Assembly (NCBI GenBank): GCA_017412605.1
Contig: JAFPWY010000008.1
Span: 1-64,000 of the forward strand
Source: Fibrobacter sp.
GTDB taxonomy: Bacteria > Fibrobacterota > Fibrobacteria > Fibrobacterales > Fibrobacteraceae
Direction of reading: 5' to 3'
Length of the DNA stretch: 64,000 bases
Under the pieces are notes generated by a model. That model did not search any database and was not told the DNA's origin. It saw nothing but the letters and a program-made list of their open reading frames with translations. Shown piece by piece: positions 54,772-64,000 of this stretch. How positions within the stretch are numbered: position 1 is the stretch's first letter; every line of letters begins with the position of its first letter. Made by a program: the position numbers and the translations under genes.

Positions 54772-57692
54772 TATCTAAACGCTCCGGAGCGTTCGAGTTG
54801 CATGAGCTGGTCCATGTCGATAAGCATTGCGCGGGGTTTGGAGTTGCCCGTACTGCGAGCACACAGCCCCATGCCGTAAAGTTGGTCCACAATCTTGCCC
54901 GCGCGGCTGTAGCCCACGCTAAAGTGGCGCTGCACCGCCGAGGTCGAAAGGCCGTTGCCGCATTCGATAGCCCACTTGGCGACTTCGAAAAGCAGTTTGT
55001 CCTTCTTCTCGTTCATGGCAGCATTGCCGTCTTCTTCGTCTCCGGCACCTTCTTCCACCACATCAAAACTTTCGAGCTGCGGATAGCAGACGTTCTGGTT
55101 ACTGCAGGCGTCGGCAAGCTTTTCGGCTTCTTCGTCGCTAAGGAAGGCGCCGTGCAAGCGAATCGGATCCGGTGCGTTCACGGCCTTGTACAGCATGTCG
55201 CCACGGCCCAGCAACTTTTCGGCACCGGCATGGTCCATCACCGTGCGGGCGTCCACCTGCGAAGCCACCTTGAAACTGATACGCGTCGGCAAGTTCGCCT
55301 TGATGTTACCGGTAATCACCTTCACCGACGGACGCTGCGTCGCAAGCACCAGATGGATTCCCACGGCACGAGCCTTTGCAGCAAGACGGCTCACGTTCTT
55401 CTCGATTTCCTTGCCCGCGACCATCATCAAATCGGCCATTTCGTCGATAATCACGACGATGAACGCCATGCGGTGGCTGCGATCCTCTTCGGGAACATCA
55501 TCCGGCAACTCGCCGGCATCGAATTTTTCGTTGAAACCATTGAGGTTGCGCACCTTCGCCTTCGCAAGCACCTCGGTACGGCGGTCCATCTCGTAGCACA
55601 GCCACTGCAGCGCCTGGATAGCGACTTCCGGCTTGGTAATCACGGGAGCCAACAGGTGCGGGATATTCTCGTACATCTTGAGTTCCACCGCCTTCGGGTC
55701 CACAAGAATCATGCGGAGCTCGTCGGGAGTCTTGCTCAGCAACATGCTCGCCATGAGCGCGTTGATGCAGACCGACTTACCGGAACCGGTCTGGCCGGCA
55801 ATCATCAAGTGCGGGGCCTTCGCCAAGTCCATCGCGAACGGCTCGCCCGAAATATCCTTGCCAAGCGCCATCACGATCTTGTCGGGACTCGGCTTGAACG
55901 CAGCGCTTTCAAAGATGTCGCGCCCGTAAATCGTCTGCGTCTTGCGGTTCGGGATTTCGATACCCACAGCGCCCTTGCCCGGAATCGGCGTCAAAATGCG
56001 GATGGAAGTCGCCTTCAGGGCCATCGCAAGGTCGTCCTGCAGCGAACTGAACTGGTTCACCTTCACGCCCGGACCCGGTTCCACTTCGAAGCGCGTAATC
56101 ACGGGGCCAGTCTCGCAACCGACCACCTTGCCCTTCACCTTGAAGTTCTCGAGCTTTTCTTCGAGCATGCGGCCGATCTCGTTCAGTTCTTCTTCAGTGT
56201 AGTCGGCAGGCTGCGGGTCGTGCGTATCCAAAATTTCGTCGACCGTAGGAACCCTGTATTCGTCGTAATGCTGCGTCGGGTCGGGCTGAGGGATGCCCGT
56301 CGACTCGGCTGTCCCTATCCTGTTAGGCGGCACGTAAGTCGGGTCGCGCCCCACCTCGTCGGCACTCACAACCTCCGGGTAGAACGTCTCGTCATCGTCA
56401 GCGACGGGTTCATCAAAGCGGGTTCCATCGCTTCCCATCAAATCTTCACCAAGCAACGTCGGAGCAACCGTCGGGTCATTCTCGAAATCGGGTTTGCCAG
56501 CGACAACCGTCTGCGCTTCGGTAACGTGCGGTGGCACCGGCGGCACCTCCACGGTTTCCACCTCGCGGGTGTTCGAGCCTCCGCGCACGGCACCCTTCAC
56601 CACGATCTTGTTCTGGTGAGCCTTCTCCCAGTTCAGCAAGTCGCGGGCGCGCCTGATCTCGGCAATCTTGTCGCGAATTTCCTTTATCTGCAGTGCGTTC
56701 ATGCGCCCTTCGTTGCGGCGGAGCTCTTCCTCGAGGCGGGCGATTTCCGGATCTTCGCCGTCAGCTGCCGCAGGGGATTCCGCAACCGGCGGCGTATTCA
56801 GCGTATTCTCGTCCGGCACCGGGCGTGCATCCTGGGCCATAGCAAATTCGGCCGGAGCCGGTGCGGTAAAGTCCGACTCGCCCTCAAGCCAGTTGTTGCG
56901 TCCGCTGAAGGGCTTAATCTTGTTCTTGCGCAAAATCTTGTAGTCGTTCACGTTGCCAAGCATCGTCTCGTCACTCATCATCGAGACGCCGCGGCGGTTC
57001 ACCACAGAATCCTCGTCGTCGGAATCGCCTTCTTCGCCTTCTGCGTCAGTCTCCGGATTAGCGGGCTTACGGCCGAACAGCGCGGCAATTCCACGCAGCA
57101 ACTGGAGCACAAAACGGAAATGCCTGGGGCGCAGTCCAAAGGAGAACACCAAAATAAGAGCAAGCCCTGCCAGCAACAAGATAAGAGGCGCTACAATGGA
57201 TACGTTTCCAAACACGGGCAGCATAACGTACTGGCTAAAGAAATGCCCGACCGCACCGCCGGCCATCGAAAGGGCCTCTTTAGACGGCAGGGCTTCCCCG
57301 TAATTCTTCAGGGACATCAGGAAACTCAAGTCAAAAGTGAGGAGCGTGCAGCCGACCGCAATGCGAAGCAGTTTCTCGCGGGCCGACGTAAGCGCGATAC
57401 AGACGCCCCAGAACAGGAGCGACGAAGAAAGGACAATCACGGCGAGGCGACCAAAAAGGTACGTCGAGAATTCGGGCAGCAGTTTTCCGAGATAGGGGCC
57501 GAGCCAGTTCTCATTGCCACCACTACAAACGGAGGAAATACCTCCCAGCAGGATTAAGGCGCCGAAAGCAGCCAAAAACCAGCCGACCACGATCCAGAAG
57601 AACGGAGCATCCGCTCCCCCCCTGACCACTTCATCGGACTTGGATTTGGACTTGGCAGAATTTCTTGAGCTTTTTTTCTTTTGGGTAGCCAA
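54771..57692 (-). CDS. ftsK: DNA translocase FtsK
   Basis: This pumps chromosomal DNA through the division septum. Four to five membrane helices occupy residues about 30-200; a charged linker runs to about 470. The motor has Walker A GQTGSGKSV, Walker B VVIIDEMADLMM and LATQRPSVKVITG. The last 65 residues are the winged-helix gamma domain that reads orientation sequences (GLSTSAVQRHFSVGYSRAGKIV). The initiation codon is TTG, with AAGGAGG 5 nt before it, and no better ATG nearby. It is coupled to ispE downstream. Confidence 0.95.
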   Translation of the reverse strand: MATQKKKSSRNSAKSKSKSDEVVRGGADAPFFWIVVGWFLAAFGALILLGGISSVCSGGNENWLGPYLGKLLPEFSTYLFGRLAVIVLSSSLLFWGVCIALTSAREKLLRIAVGCTLLTFDLSFLMSLKNYGEALPSKEALSMAGGAVGHFFSQYVMLPVFGNVSIVAPLILLLAGLALILVFSFGLRPRHFRFVLQLLRGIAALFGRKPANPETDAEGEEGDSDDEDSVVNRRGVSMMSDETMLGNVNDYKILRKNKIKPFSGRNNWLEGESDFTAPAPAEFAMAQDARPVPDENTLNTPPVAESPAAADGEDPEIARLEEELRRNEGRMNALQIKEIRDKIAEIRRARDLLNWEKAHQNKIVVKGAVRGGSNTREVETVEVPPVPPHVTEAQTVVAGKPDFENDPTVAPTLLGEDLMGSDGTRFDEPVADDDETFYPEVVSADEVGRDPTYVPPNRIGTAESTGIPQPDPTQHYDEYRVPTVDEILDTHDPQPADYTEEELNEIGRMLEEKLENFKVKGKVVGCETGPVITRFEVEPGPGVKVNQFSSLQDDLAMALKATSIRILTPIPGKGAVGIEIPNRKTQTIYGRDIFESAAFKPSPDKIVMALGKDISGEPFAMDLAKAPHLMIAGQTGSGKSVCINALMASMLLSKTPDELRMILVDPKAVELKMYENIPHLLAPVITKPEVAIQALQWLCYEMDRRTEVLAKAKVRNLNGFNEKFDAGELPDDVPEEDRSHRMAFIVVIIDEMADLMMVAGKEIEKNVSRLAAKARAVGIHLVLATQRPSVKVITGNIKANLPTRISFKVASQVDARTVMDHAGAEKLLGRGDMLYKAVNAPDPIRLHGAFLSDEEAEKLADACSNQNVCYPQLESFDVVEEGAGDEEDGNAAMNEKKDKLLFEVAKWAIECGNGLSTSAVQRHFSVGYSRAGKIVDQLYGMGLCARSTGNSKPRAMLIDMDQLMQLERSGAFR

Positions 57693-57799
57693 ACAGGCCT
57701 CCTTGTCGTCTACGGCATAATATAATTATTAATCCTTGTCACGTTGTGACAATCTACGACTTTTTTTTATAAATTGAAAAGGTCTAAGAATGGGGAAAC

Positions 57800-60700
57800 A
57801 TGCGCACGAAACTTTCAAAAGGAACTAAGAAACTCATCGCGGGAATCATCAGCGCGACGACCCTCACTATCGCCATATTCCTGTTTGCAAGCTCGCAGAA
57901 CAACATGTTCAACATCACGCACAGCGGTGCAGACACGATGGAGAACATCTTCTACGACCTTTTCTTCAAGGCCGTAACGCGTATCGACGAAGAAAAATAC
58001 ATCTCGAACGAAAAAGTTTCCGTATCCAAGGGTTACGACCCCAATATTCTCATCGTCGATATCGACGAGCCCTCGCTTGCCAAGCTCGGCAACTACAACG
58101 AATGGGACCGTTCCATCCACGCAAACGTGGTGCGCAACCTGACCGCCGGAGGCGCCGCCGCCATCGGCTTCGATATTCTCTTCAAGAACGCGGACTTCGG
58201 CCAGCAAAAGGCAAACCAGACGCTAGGCGTGCTCAAGCGCCTCTACCCCGAAAGTTCGTGGGACACGCTCTATTCCACCATCAAGGCAAGTTTTGACTAC
58301 GACTCGATGCTCGTGAACGCAGTCAAGGAAAGCGGCAATTCCATTTCGTGCCTGATGTTCGACGACAGCAAGTCCTACAAGCACGAAACGCAGTGGAGGC
58401 CCATCAGCACAACCGAACGCGCAGACAAGCTGGGCTACACCTCCACGTTCACCCTCGACCAGGCGGACTCGGCCAACAACATCGAGGCCAAGGACCTGCT
58501 CGACAACATCTTCCCGGAACTTGCAAGGGCTTCTGCGCAGATTGGCTCCGTCAACGCCTACCCCGACGAAGACGGCGTCGTACGCCGCGTATCGCTCTTG
58601 TATCGTTTCCCCAACCCCGACATTTATCCCGACGCCACGCCGCACATCTATTCGACCATGTCGCTCATGACAGTTCTCCACCTATTCCACCAGAAAGCGG
58701 AAAACGTCGTCATCAAGATGGGCAAGTACATCGAACTCGGCAAGCCCTTTGGCATCTACAGAGACGACCGGGGCAACTTCCACACGACATACCCGGGATT
58801 TACCTACCCGATGTTTCTCTCCCTGCGCAACAAGCTGAAAAACATCCAGGACATTGAAAACGACGAAGCAAAATTCATTGATATTTCCTCGAAAATCATC
58901 GTCACCAAGCATGCCCAGAACGAATTCACCTTCGAAATTTTCGAGGGACAGATTCTCACGCCCAAGCTCTCGAAAATGTTGATGAAAATAAGCATCGAAA
59001 CCCTGAAGAGTCTCGGGAAAGACGAGGAGCGCGACCTCGGCGCAGACATCACGATTAAACACGATGACGAAATCGACGGAAGGTACATCCTCCACGACAA
59101 CGAGGAAGACGAGGACGCCGTCATATCTCCCTACATCTTAAGCACGGTCCATTTCTTCCGCGACTCCATCACTCACATGCCGCTAGAACAACCGGCGCAC
59201 CTTTCCATGGACCTGGACATCCGCTTTGACAACAACACGAAAAAATGGTATTCCAACAACATCATCCTCTCCGACAACGTTATCCGTGACATCCTAGCCA
59301 CGCCCGACAGCACCATCAACAAAATCAAGGCCGGCGAGGAGCTGAGATTCGGCAACGTGAAGCGCGTGCCTATCGACAAATACGGCAGGTTCCTGGTCAA
59401 CTACCAAGGCCGCTACAACACGGCGGAATTCAACCGGGCTTTCCAGCACCTCTCCTACTACGACGTCACCAAGAACCGTCTCGATCCCGGATTCTACCAA
59501 GGCAAGATATTCATTCTCGGGTCGGCGGCACCCGCCCTGTTCGACTTTGTGCCAGGCCCTCACGAAGAAAACAACCCCGCAGTGCTCATCCACGCCACCA
59601 TCATCAAGAACATCCTGAACGACAGCTACATGGTCATGCTCGGCGAACGCTACCAGAAGGTCATCATCGCCCTGCTCGCTATCATCTGCATGCTGCTCGG
59701 GATCTACCTCAAGAGCTACTGGTCCATCGGCATTTCCGTCCTTATCGCCACGATATACACCCTCGTGGCCTACCTGTACTTCGAAGACGGTCTCTATATC
59801 GGCGTGGTAAGGCAGCTCTTCGCCATCCTCGCGACAAACGTCATGGCGCTTATCGTGCAATTCTACTACGAATCCCGCGAAAAGAGGTTCCTCGACAACG
59901 CGTTCAAGCAGTACATCTCGCCGGAACTGATTGACGAAATGGTGAACAACGAAATCATGCCGACTCTCGGTGGCGAAAAGTCAAACATTACCGCCTACTT
60001 CACCGACATTGCACGGTTCTCCACATTCTCCGAAAAAATCGGCGACCCGAGCCGACTCGTGGAACTGCTCAACGAATACCTGACCGCCATGACCGACACC
60101 CTGCTTGCCAACAAGGGAACGCTCGACAAGTACGAAGGCGACGCCATCATCGCGTTCTTCGGCGCGCCCATGCCGCTCGAAAACCACGCACAGAGCGCCT
60201 GCGAGACCGCAGTGGACATGCAGCAGAAACTGGGCGAATTGCGCCAGAAATGGAAAAACGAGGGCGAAAAATGGCCGACCGTCGTCCACAACATGCACAT
60301 GCGCATCGGCATCAACTCGGGCGACATCGTTACCGGCAACATGGGTTCCACCATGCGCAAGAACTACACCATGATGGGTGACGCCGTGAACCTCGCCGCC
60401 CGCCTGGAAAGCGCCGCCAAGCAGTACGGCGCCTACATCCAGATCAGCGAAGATACGCAGAGGCTGCTCAAGCCGGGATTCTTCATCTACCGTTCGCTCG
60501 ATACCATCCGAGTCATGGGCAAAAGCTGGCCTGTAAAAACATTCGAGTTGCTCGGCAAGGTCGGCGATGCGGACGAAGAGAAGCTCACCGAGCTGGTCGA
60601 CAAGTGGGAAAAGGCCCGCAAGCTCTACCTCGCGATGGAATGGGACGAAGCCATCAAGATGTTCACGCTCTGCCTAGACCTGGAGCCGCACCACCCCGAC

Positions 60701-60826
60701 CGCGATCCCGGCAGCAAGACCACCCCGTCGCACGTCTATATCCAACGCTGCGAACAGTACAAGGCCAACCCGCCCGTCGCCGAAGGCGAAGTATGGGACG
60801 GCGTGTTCACCGCTACCGAAAAGTAG
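57800..60826 (+). CDS. CHASE2-domain class III adenylate/guanylate cyclase
   Basis: A membrane helix near residue 15 is followed by a periplasmic CHASE2 sensory domain (NILIVDIDEPSLAKLGNYN ... AIGFDILF) that is enlarged to about 575 residues. Three membrane helices at about 610-690 follow, then a class III cyclase domain: metal aspartates in YFTDIARFS and YEGDAIIAFFG, and the MGDAVNLAARLES segment. About 75 residues with tetratricopeptide-like helices end the protein (WEKARKLYLAMEWDEAIKMF). It probably makes cAMP or cGMP in response to an envelope signal. It is divergent from ftsK and monocistronic. Confidence 0.93.
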   Translation: MRTKLSKGTKKLIAGIISATTLTIAIFLFASSQNNMFNITHSGADTMENIFYDLFFKAVTRIDEEKYISNEKVSVSKGYDPNILIVDIDEPSLAKLGNYNEWDRSIHANVVRNLTAGGAAAIGFDILFKNADFGQQKANQTLGVLKRLYPESSWDTLYSTIKASFDYDSMLVNAVKESGNSISCLMFDDSKSYKHETQWRPISTTERADKLGYTSTFTLDQADSANNIEAKDLLDNIFPELARASAQIGSVNAYPDEDGVVRRVSLLYRFPNPDIYPDATPHIYSTMSLMTVLHLFHQKAENVVIKMGKYIELGKPFGIYRDDRGNFHTTYPGFTYPMFLSLRNKLKNIQDIENDEAKFIDISSKIIVTKHAQNEFTFEIFEGQILTPKLSKMLMKISIETLKSLGKDEERDLGADITIKHDDEIDGRYILHDNEEDEDAVISPYILSTVHFFRDSITHMPLEQPAHLSMDLDIRFDNNTKKWYSNNIILSDNVIRDILATPDSTINKIKAGEELRFGNVKRVPIDKYGRFLVNYQGRYNTAEFNRAFQHLSYYDVTKNRLDPGFYQGKIFILGSAAPALFDFVPGPHEENNPAVLIHATIIKNILNDSYMVMLGERYQKVIIALLAIICMLLGIYLKSYWSIGISVLIATIYTLVAYLYFEDGLYIGVVRQLFAILATNVMALIVQFYYESREKRFLDNAFKQYISPELIDEMVNNEIMPTLGGEKSNITAYFTDIARFSTFSEKIGDPSRLVELLNEYLTAMTDTLLANKGTLDKYEGDAIIAFFGAPMPLENHAQSACETAVDMQQKLGELRQKWKNEGEKWPTVVHNMHMRIGINSGDIVTGNMGSTMRKNYTMMGDAVNLAARLESAAKQYGAYIQISEDTQRLLKPGFFIYRSLDTIRVMGKSWPVKTFELLGKVGDADEEKLTELVDKWEKARKLYLAMEWDEAIKMFTLCLDLEPHHPDRDPGSKTTPSHVYIQRCEQYKANPPVAEGEVWDGVFTATEK

Positions 60827-60845
60827 ACCTCGCACAGCAGGGCAA

Positions 60846-62585
60846 TTACTCCCCTACTTCGAAGAAATCAACGCCAGACCTAGCGTTCCCGGCGGCATCA
60901 TAGCATATTACGTACAGATGCCACCTTCCGTTTGCCCGTCCAATTGCCCAATCTTTAACAGGTATCGAGAATCTGTAATCATTGGCCGTTGCGGCAGCAG
61001 AATCCGTGCGCACAAAAGTCCATGCGAACGTAGAATCCGGGGTATCGAGCCGCCTTTTGCAGGAAATCGCAGAAATATTCCGCACATTGTCCGTCGCCTG
61101 CGAAATAATGGCCGTAGCATCGCCGACTGTGGAATCACTTTTGTACATGAGCCCGGTATGGAGATCCACCGCCGGAGAGATTCTATCAAACACAACCGTA
61201 TCGGCCACACGTTCCGAGAAGACATTACCAATAAAATCCTCCACTTCCACAGTCAAAGAATACATTCCATCCCTAATCAAGCTCGTTGGCGGTTCATCAA
61301 ATTCATACCGTCCCGTCAAGCCGTCCCATTCAAGAGAATCTTTAAAAACACGTTCATAATTAGTCGCCGAGTCCGAAAAAACAAGACGGATTTTCGCCTG
61401 GTTTTTAGGCATATCCAAGATGGAATCGCTAAATTCAAAAGAAAGAGAAAGACGGTTGCACGCATTGTATACAGGATACCCTGCAAGTGTTAGCTCTGCC
61501 GAATCAATACAGGCGCCAGGCATAGTGTCGGGAACGGAACGAAAATCCAGCGACCCATCTACAATGGAGGGTGGAGTACTTTTTACCCAAATAGTATCGG
61601 ACAACGTTACACCATTGATTCCCGGAACAAACGAGCCGGTAGAATCAAGCACTTCATCCCATGACGTTCGCCCTGAATCTGATCCAACTCTTTCTAGAGC
61701 GCTCCTAACATCCATGTCAGGGTCCGCATAGTCATAAGCCTGCACGACAACCGCATAACGTCCTTCGGCCATGGGCACATGCTCCGGATTCCAGCGAAGA
61801 TCCTGAAACTCTGCATTTATGTGCGCCTTGTAGAACAGGGTATCGGCATCACCCGTAGTCAGGTCGACGACATAGGCGCGGATAGCGCGCAAGGCTCCAT
61901 CGCGAAGCGTGTCACGTACGTTCGCCCAATTAGCATCCGCAAGGGTTCCGCGGACATAGTGACTGGGAACCTGGAGCAAAAGACCAGGAAGAGTGCCATC
62001 CAATCGCGATTTGGACATAGCATAATGATGGGATTCCCTGATTTCGTCGTCAACGTACGATTCCAACACGAAATCCCACTCAAAAAGGTAATCCCCATTT
62101 GCAAACGGCAAGGCTTCGCCCCAAACCGTATCTAAACGGACAGATGCGTCCCCACCAAAATAGAGCTTTCTTGGAGAATGATCGTCCCTGACAAATACGG
62201 CCGGAACGGAATCACTTTTCCCGGTAGACAGCTGGGTCACCTTCACCCCCACCGATTTTAGCGATACAGAGTCACAAGTCGTATAGTCTAGGGTCGCATA
62301 AGCCAAGCCGGAAGCAGAGGCATCATAATATTGAGCAGGCCACAAAGCCTTCACGTTCATCGTGCTCTGGAACGGGTACGCTTTCGAATAGCATTCCGCA
62401 CGATCAGGGTCAATCTCATCCTCTCCTTCAACGGAATTTTGATCTGGCTCCGTATTTTTTCCTGAAGAATCTTCGGAGCACGAATCTGTCGCATCACAAT
62501 GCACCAAGTCGTCATCATCAGACGAGCACGACATGAGTACCAATGCTGCAACAAGAAAAAAGAATTTTTTTATTTCAACACTCAT
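60846..62585 (-). CDS. Large lipoprotein with Ig-like domains, function unknown
   Basis: The signal ends in LMSC at about Cys20, followed by an acidic linker (SSDDDDLVHCDATDSC). The 540-residue remainder is beta-rich, with repeated strand patterns such as DGMYSLTVEVEDFIGNVFSE and GRWHLYVICYDAAGNARSG, typical of Ig-like/Big domains. No catalytic motif is evident. It is likely displayed on the outer membrane. It converges with the cyclase gene (20-nt gap) and lies downstream of gap, with a terminator between. Confidence 0.72.
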   Translation of the reverse strand: MSVEIKKFFFLVAALVLMSCSSDDDDLVHCDATDSCSEDSSGKNTEPDQNSVEGEDEIDPDRAECYSKAYPFQSTMNVKALWPAQYYDASASGLAYATLDYTTCDSVSLKSVGVKVTQLSTGKSDSVPAVFVRDDHSPRKLYFGGDASVRLDTVWGEALPFANGDYLFEWDFVLESYVDDEIRESHHYAMSKSRLDGTLPGLLLQVPSHYVRGTLADANWANVRDTLRDGALRAIRAYVVDLTTGDADTLFYKAHINAEFQDLRWNPEHVPMAEGRYAVVVQAYDYADPDMDVRSALERVGSDSGRTSWDEVLDSTGSFVPGINGVTLSDTIWVKSTPPSIVDGSLDFRSVPDTMPGACIDSAELTLAGYPVYNACNRLSLSFEFSDSILDMPKNQAKIRLVFSDSATNYERVFKDSLEWDGLTGRYEFDEPPTSLIRDGMYSLTVEVEDFIGNVFSERVADTVVFDRISPAVDLHTGLMYKSDSTVGDATAIISQATDNVRNISAISCKRRLDTPDSTFAWTFVRTDSAAATANDYRFSIPVKDWAIGRANGRWHLYVICYDAAGNARSGVDFFEVGE

Positions 62586-62621
62586 TTTACCCCCTCACAA
62601 CAAAACTAATAATCACGGAAC

Positions 62622-62660
62622 AAAAAAAAGAGAACCCCGCTCGTTTGAGCGGGGTTTCTT
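62622..62660. terminator. gap terminator, probably bidirectional
   Basis: A perfect 10-bp stem AACCCCGCTC/GAGCGGGGTT with a GTTT loop; T-runs follow on both strands (eight on the minus side). Confidence 0.85.
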
Positions 62661-62743
62661 TGTAAAAGTTTCAAGCGGAAGTGCGGAAATCTAGTTGCCC
62701 GAGGGCTGTTGCGTCCGCACCACTAGCGCTTATCCGAAATCAA

Positions 62744-63800
<1,057 letters not shown>

Positions 63801-63810
63801 TTGTTGGCTC

Positions 63811-63818
63811 CAAAGATA
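63811..63818 (-). promoter_or_regulatory. Candidate -7 box of gap, TATCTTTG
   Basis: An exact TAnnTTTG match 65 nt upstream of the gap ATG. The leader between them contains a partial palindrome. Confidence 0.45.
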
Positions 63819-63890
63819 CAAAAAATGGGGCCCTTTGTGTAGTTCCGGAAGCAAAAAAAGGGCAAACCGGCAATGGAGGATGGGGAAATA

Positions 63891-64000
63891 CTAGTAGTCC
63901 TTGACACAACGGACGGCGAACGCTTCGTTCAACATCCCAGTGCGCATGGTTGCTTCACCGCTTGGAGGCACCCATAAAGCGAGAGCCTGTTCATGAGATA
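63891..64000 (-). CDS. FISUMP domain protein, 3' end only (runs off the window)
   Basis: The last 35 codons read HEQALALWVPPSGEATMRTG and finish EAFAVRCVKDY, then TAG. The ending matches the C-terminus of the FISUMP lipoprotein at the other end of the window (SVRCVKD), so this is the tail of another member of that surface family. The rest of the gene is beyond the window. Confidence 0.8.
   Translation of the reverse strand, partial: SHEQALALWVPPSGEATMRTGMLNEAFAVRCVKDY

Noticed and set aside
54798-57557. A very long open frame on the plus strand opposite ftsK (and similar ones opposite sdhA, GH5, guaB, glyA and gap)
   Set aside because: These are shadows. The true genes avoid TTA, CTA and TCA codons, which leaves the opposite strand free of stops. 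The shadow products have no family features, signals or ribosome sites.

Overview
The window looks like chromosomal DNA of a Fibrobacter species, the anaerobic, succinate-forming fibre degraders of the herbivore gut. The evidence is two TIGR02147 genes and two FISUMP-type lipoproteins (both families first described in Fibrobacter succinogenes), Ser-rich lipoprotein linkers, a three-subunit fumarate reductase/succinate dehydrogenase of the cytochrome b558 type, and many secreted plant cell-wall enzymes. About forty protein genes, one tRNA and several gene remnants are supported. No CRISPR array, prophage or classical insertion sequence is seen.

Layout. 0.3-2.4 kb: a TIGR02147 regulator-like gene with a FISUMP lipoprotein. 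2.4-4.7 kb: a polar amino-acid ABC transporter. 5.0-6.2 kb: an AAA/DUF4143 ATPase. 6.5-10.6 kb: sdhB-sdhA-sdhC with ndk upstream. 10.6-18.7 kb: a parvulin-type lipoprotein divergent from a tamB-tamA pair (outer-membrane biogenesis). 18.7-22.1 kb: a DUF4116 protein, an orphan ABC ATPase and glyA. 22.2-34.3 kb: a co-oriented pectin/rhamnogalacturonan-I block on the minus strand (two PL11-type lyases, two CE12-type acetylesterases, a TIGR02147 gene, a PL1-type pectate lyase). 34.6-40.6 kb: a YihY membrane protein, a small outer-membrane protein, a UvrA paralogue and two Ser/Lys-rich lipoproteins. 40.7-46.0 kb: an Fe-alcohol dehydrogenase, a PLD-like protein, a GIY-YIG cassette inside a wrecked acetyltransferase gene, a GH53 galactanase and a GGDEF-like membrane protein. 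46.1-60.8 kb: ligA, a GH5 endoglucanase, guaB, pth-rplY, tRNA-Gln, ispE-ftsK and a CHASE2 nucleotide cyclase. 60.8-64.0 kb: a large lipoprotein, gap, and the 3' end of another FISUMP gene.

The PL11, CE12, PL1 and GH53 enzymes together would strip the rhamnogalacturonan backbone, its acetyl groups, homogalacturonan and galactan side chains; the GH5 enzyme attacks the cellulose or beta-glucan this exposes. Three of the pectin enzymes end in domains resembling type IX secretion sorting signals, whereas PL1, GH5 and GH53 carry lipoprotein signals. No SusC/SusD-type uptake genes accompany them. Fumarate reductase is the terminal step of the succinate pathway expected for this lifestyle.

Three themes go beyond gene content. 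First, palindromes with shared ends (GTCAT...ATCTCC) are scattered through the window, and an inverted pair brackets a one-gene GIY-YIG cassette that has replaced the core of a GNAT gene. Second, the same repeat vocabulary is found in frame inside ligA and inside a UvrA paralogue. Third, a Bacteroidota-like promoter box (TAnnTTTG/C) recurs upstream of genes, in several cases 5-6 nt before the ATG, which suggests leaderless mRNAs.
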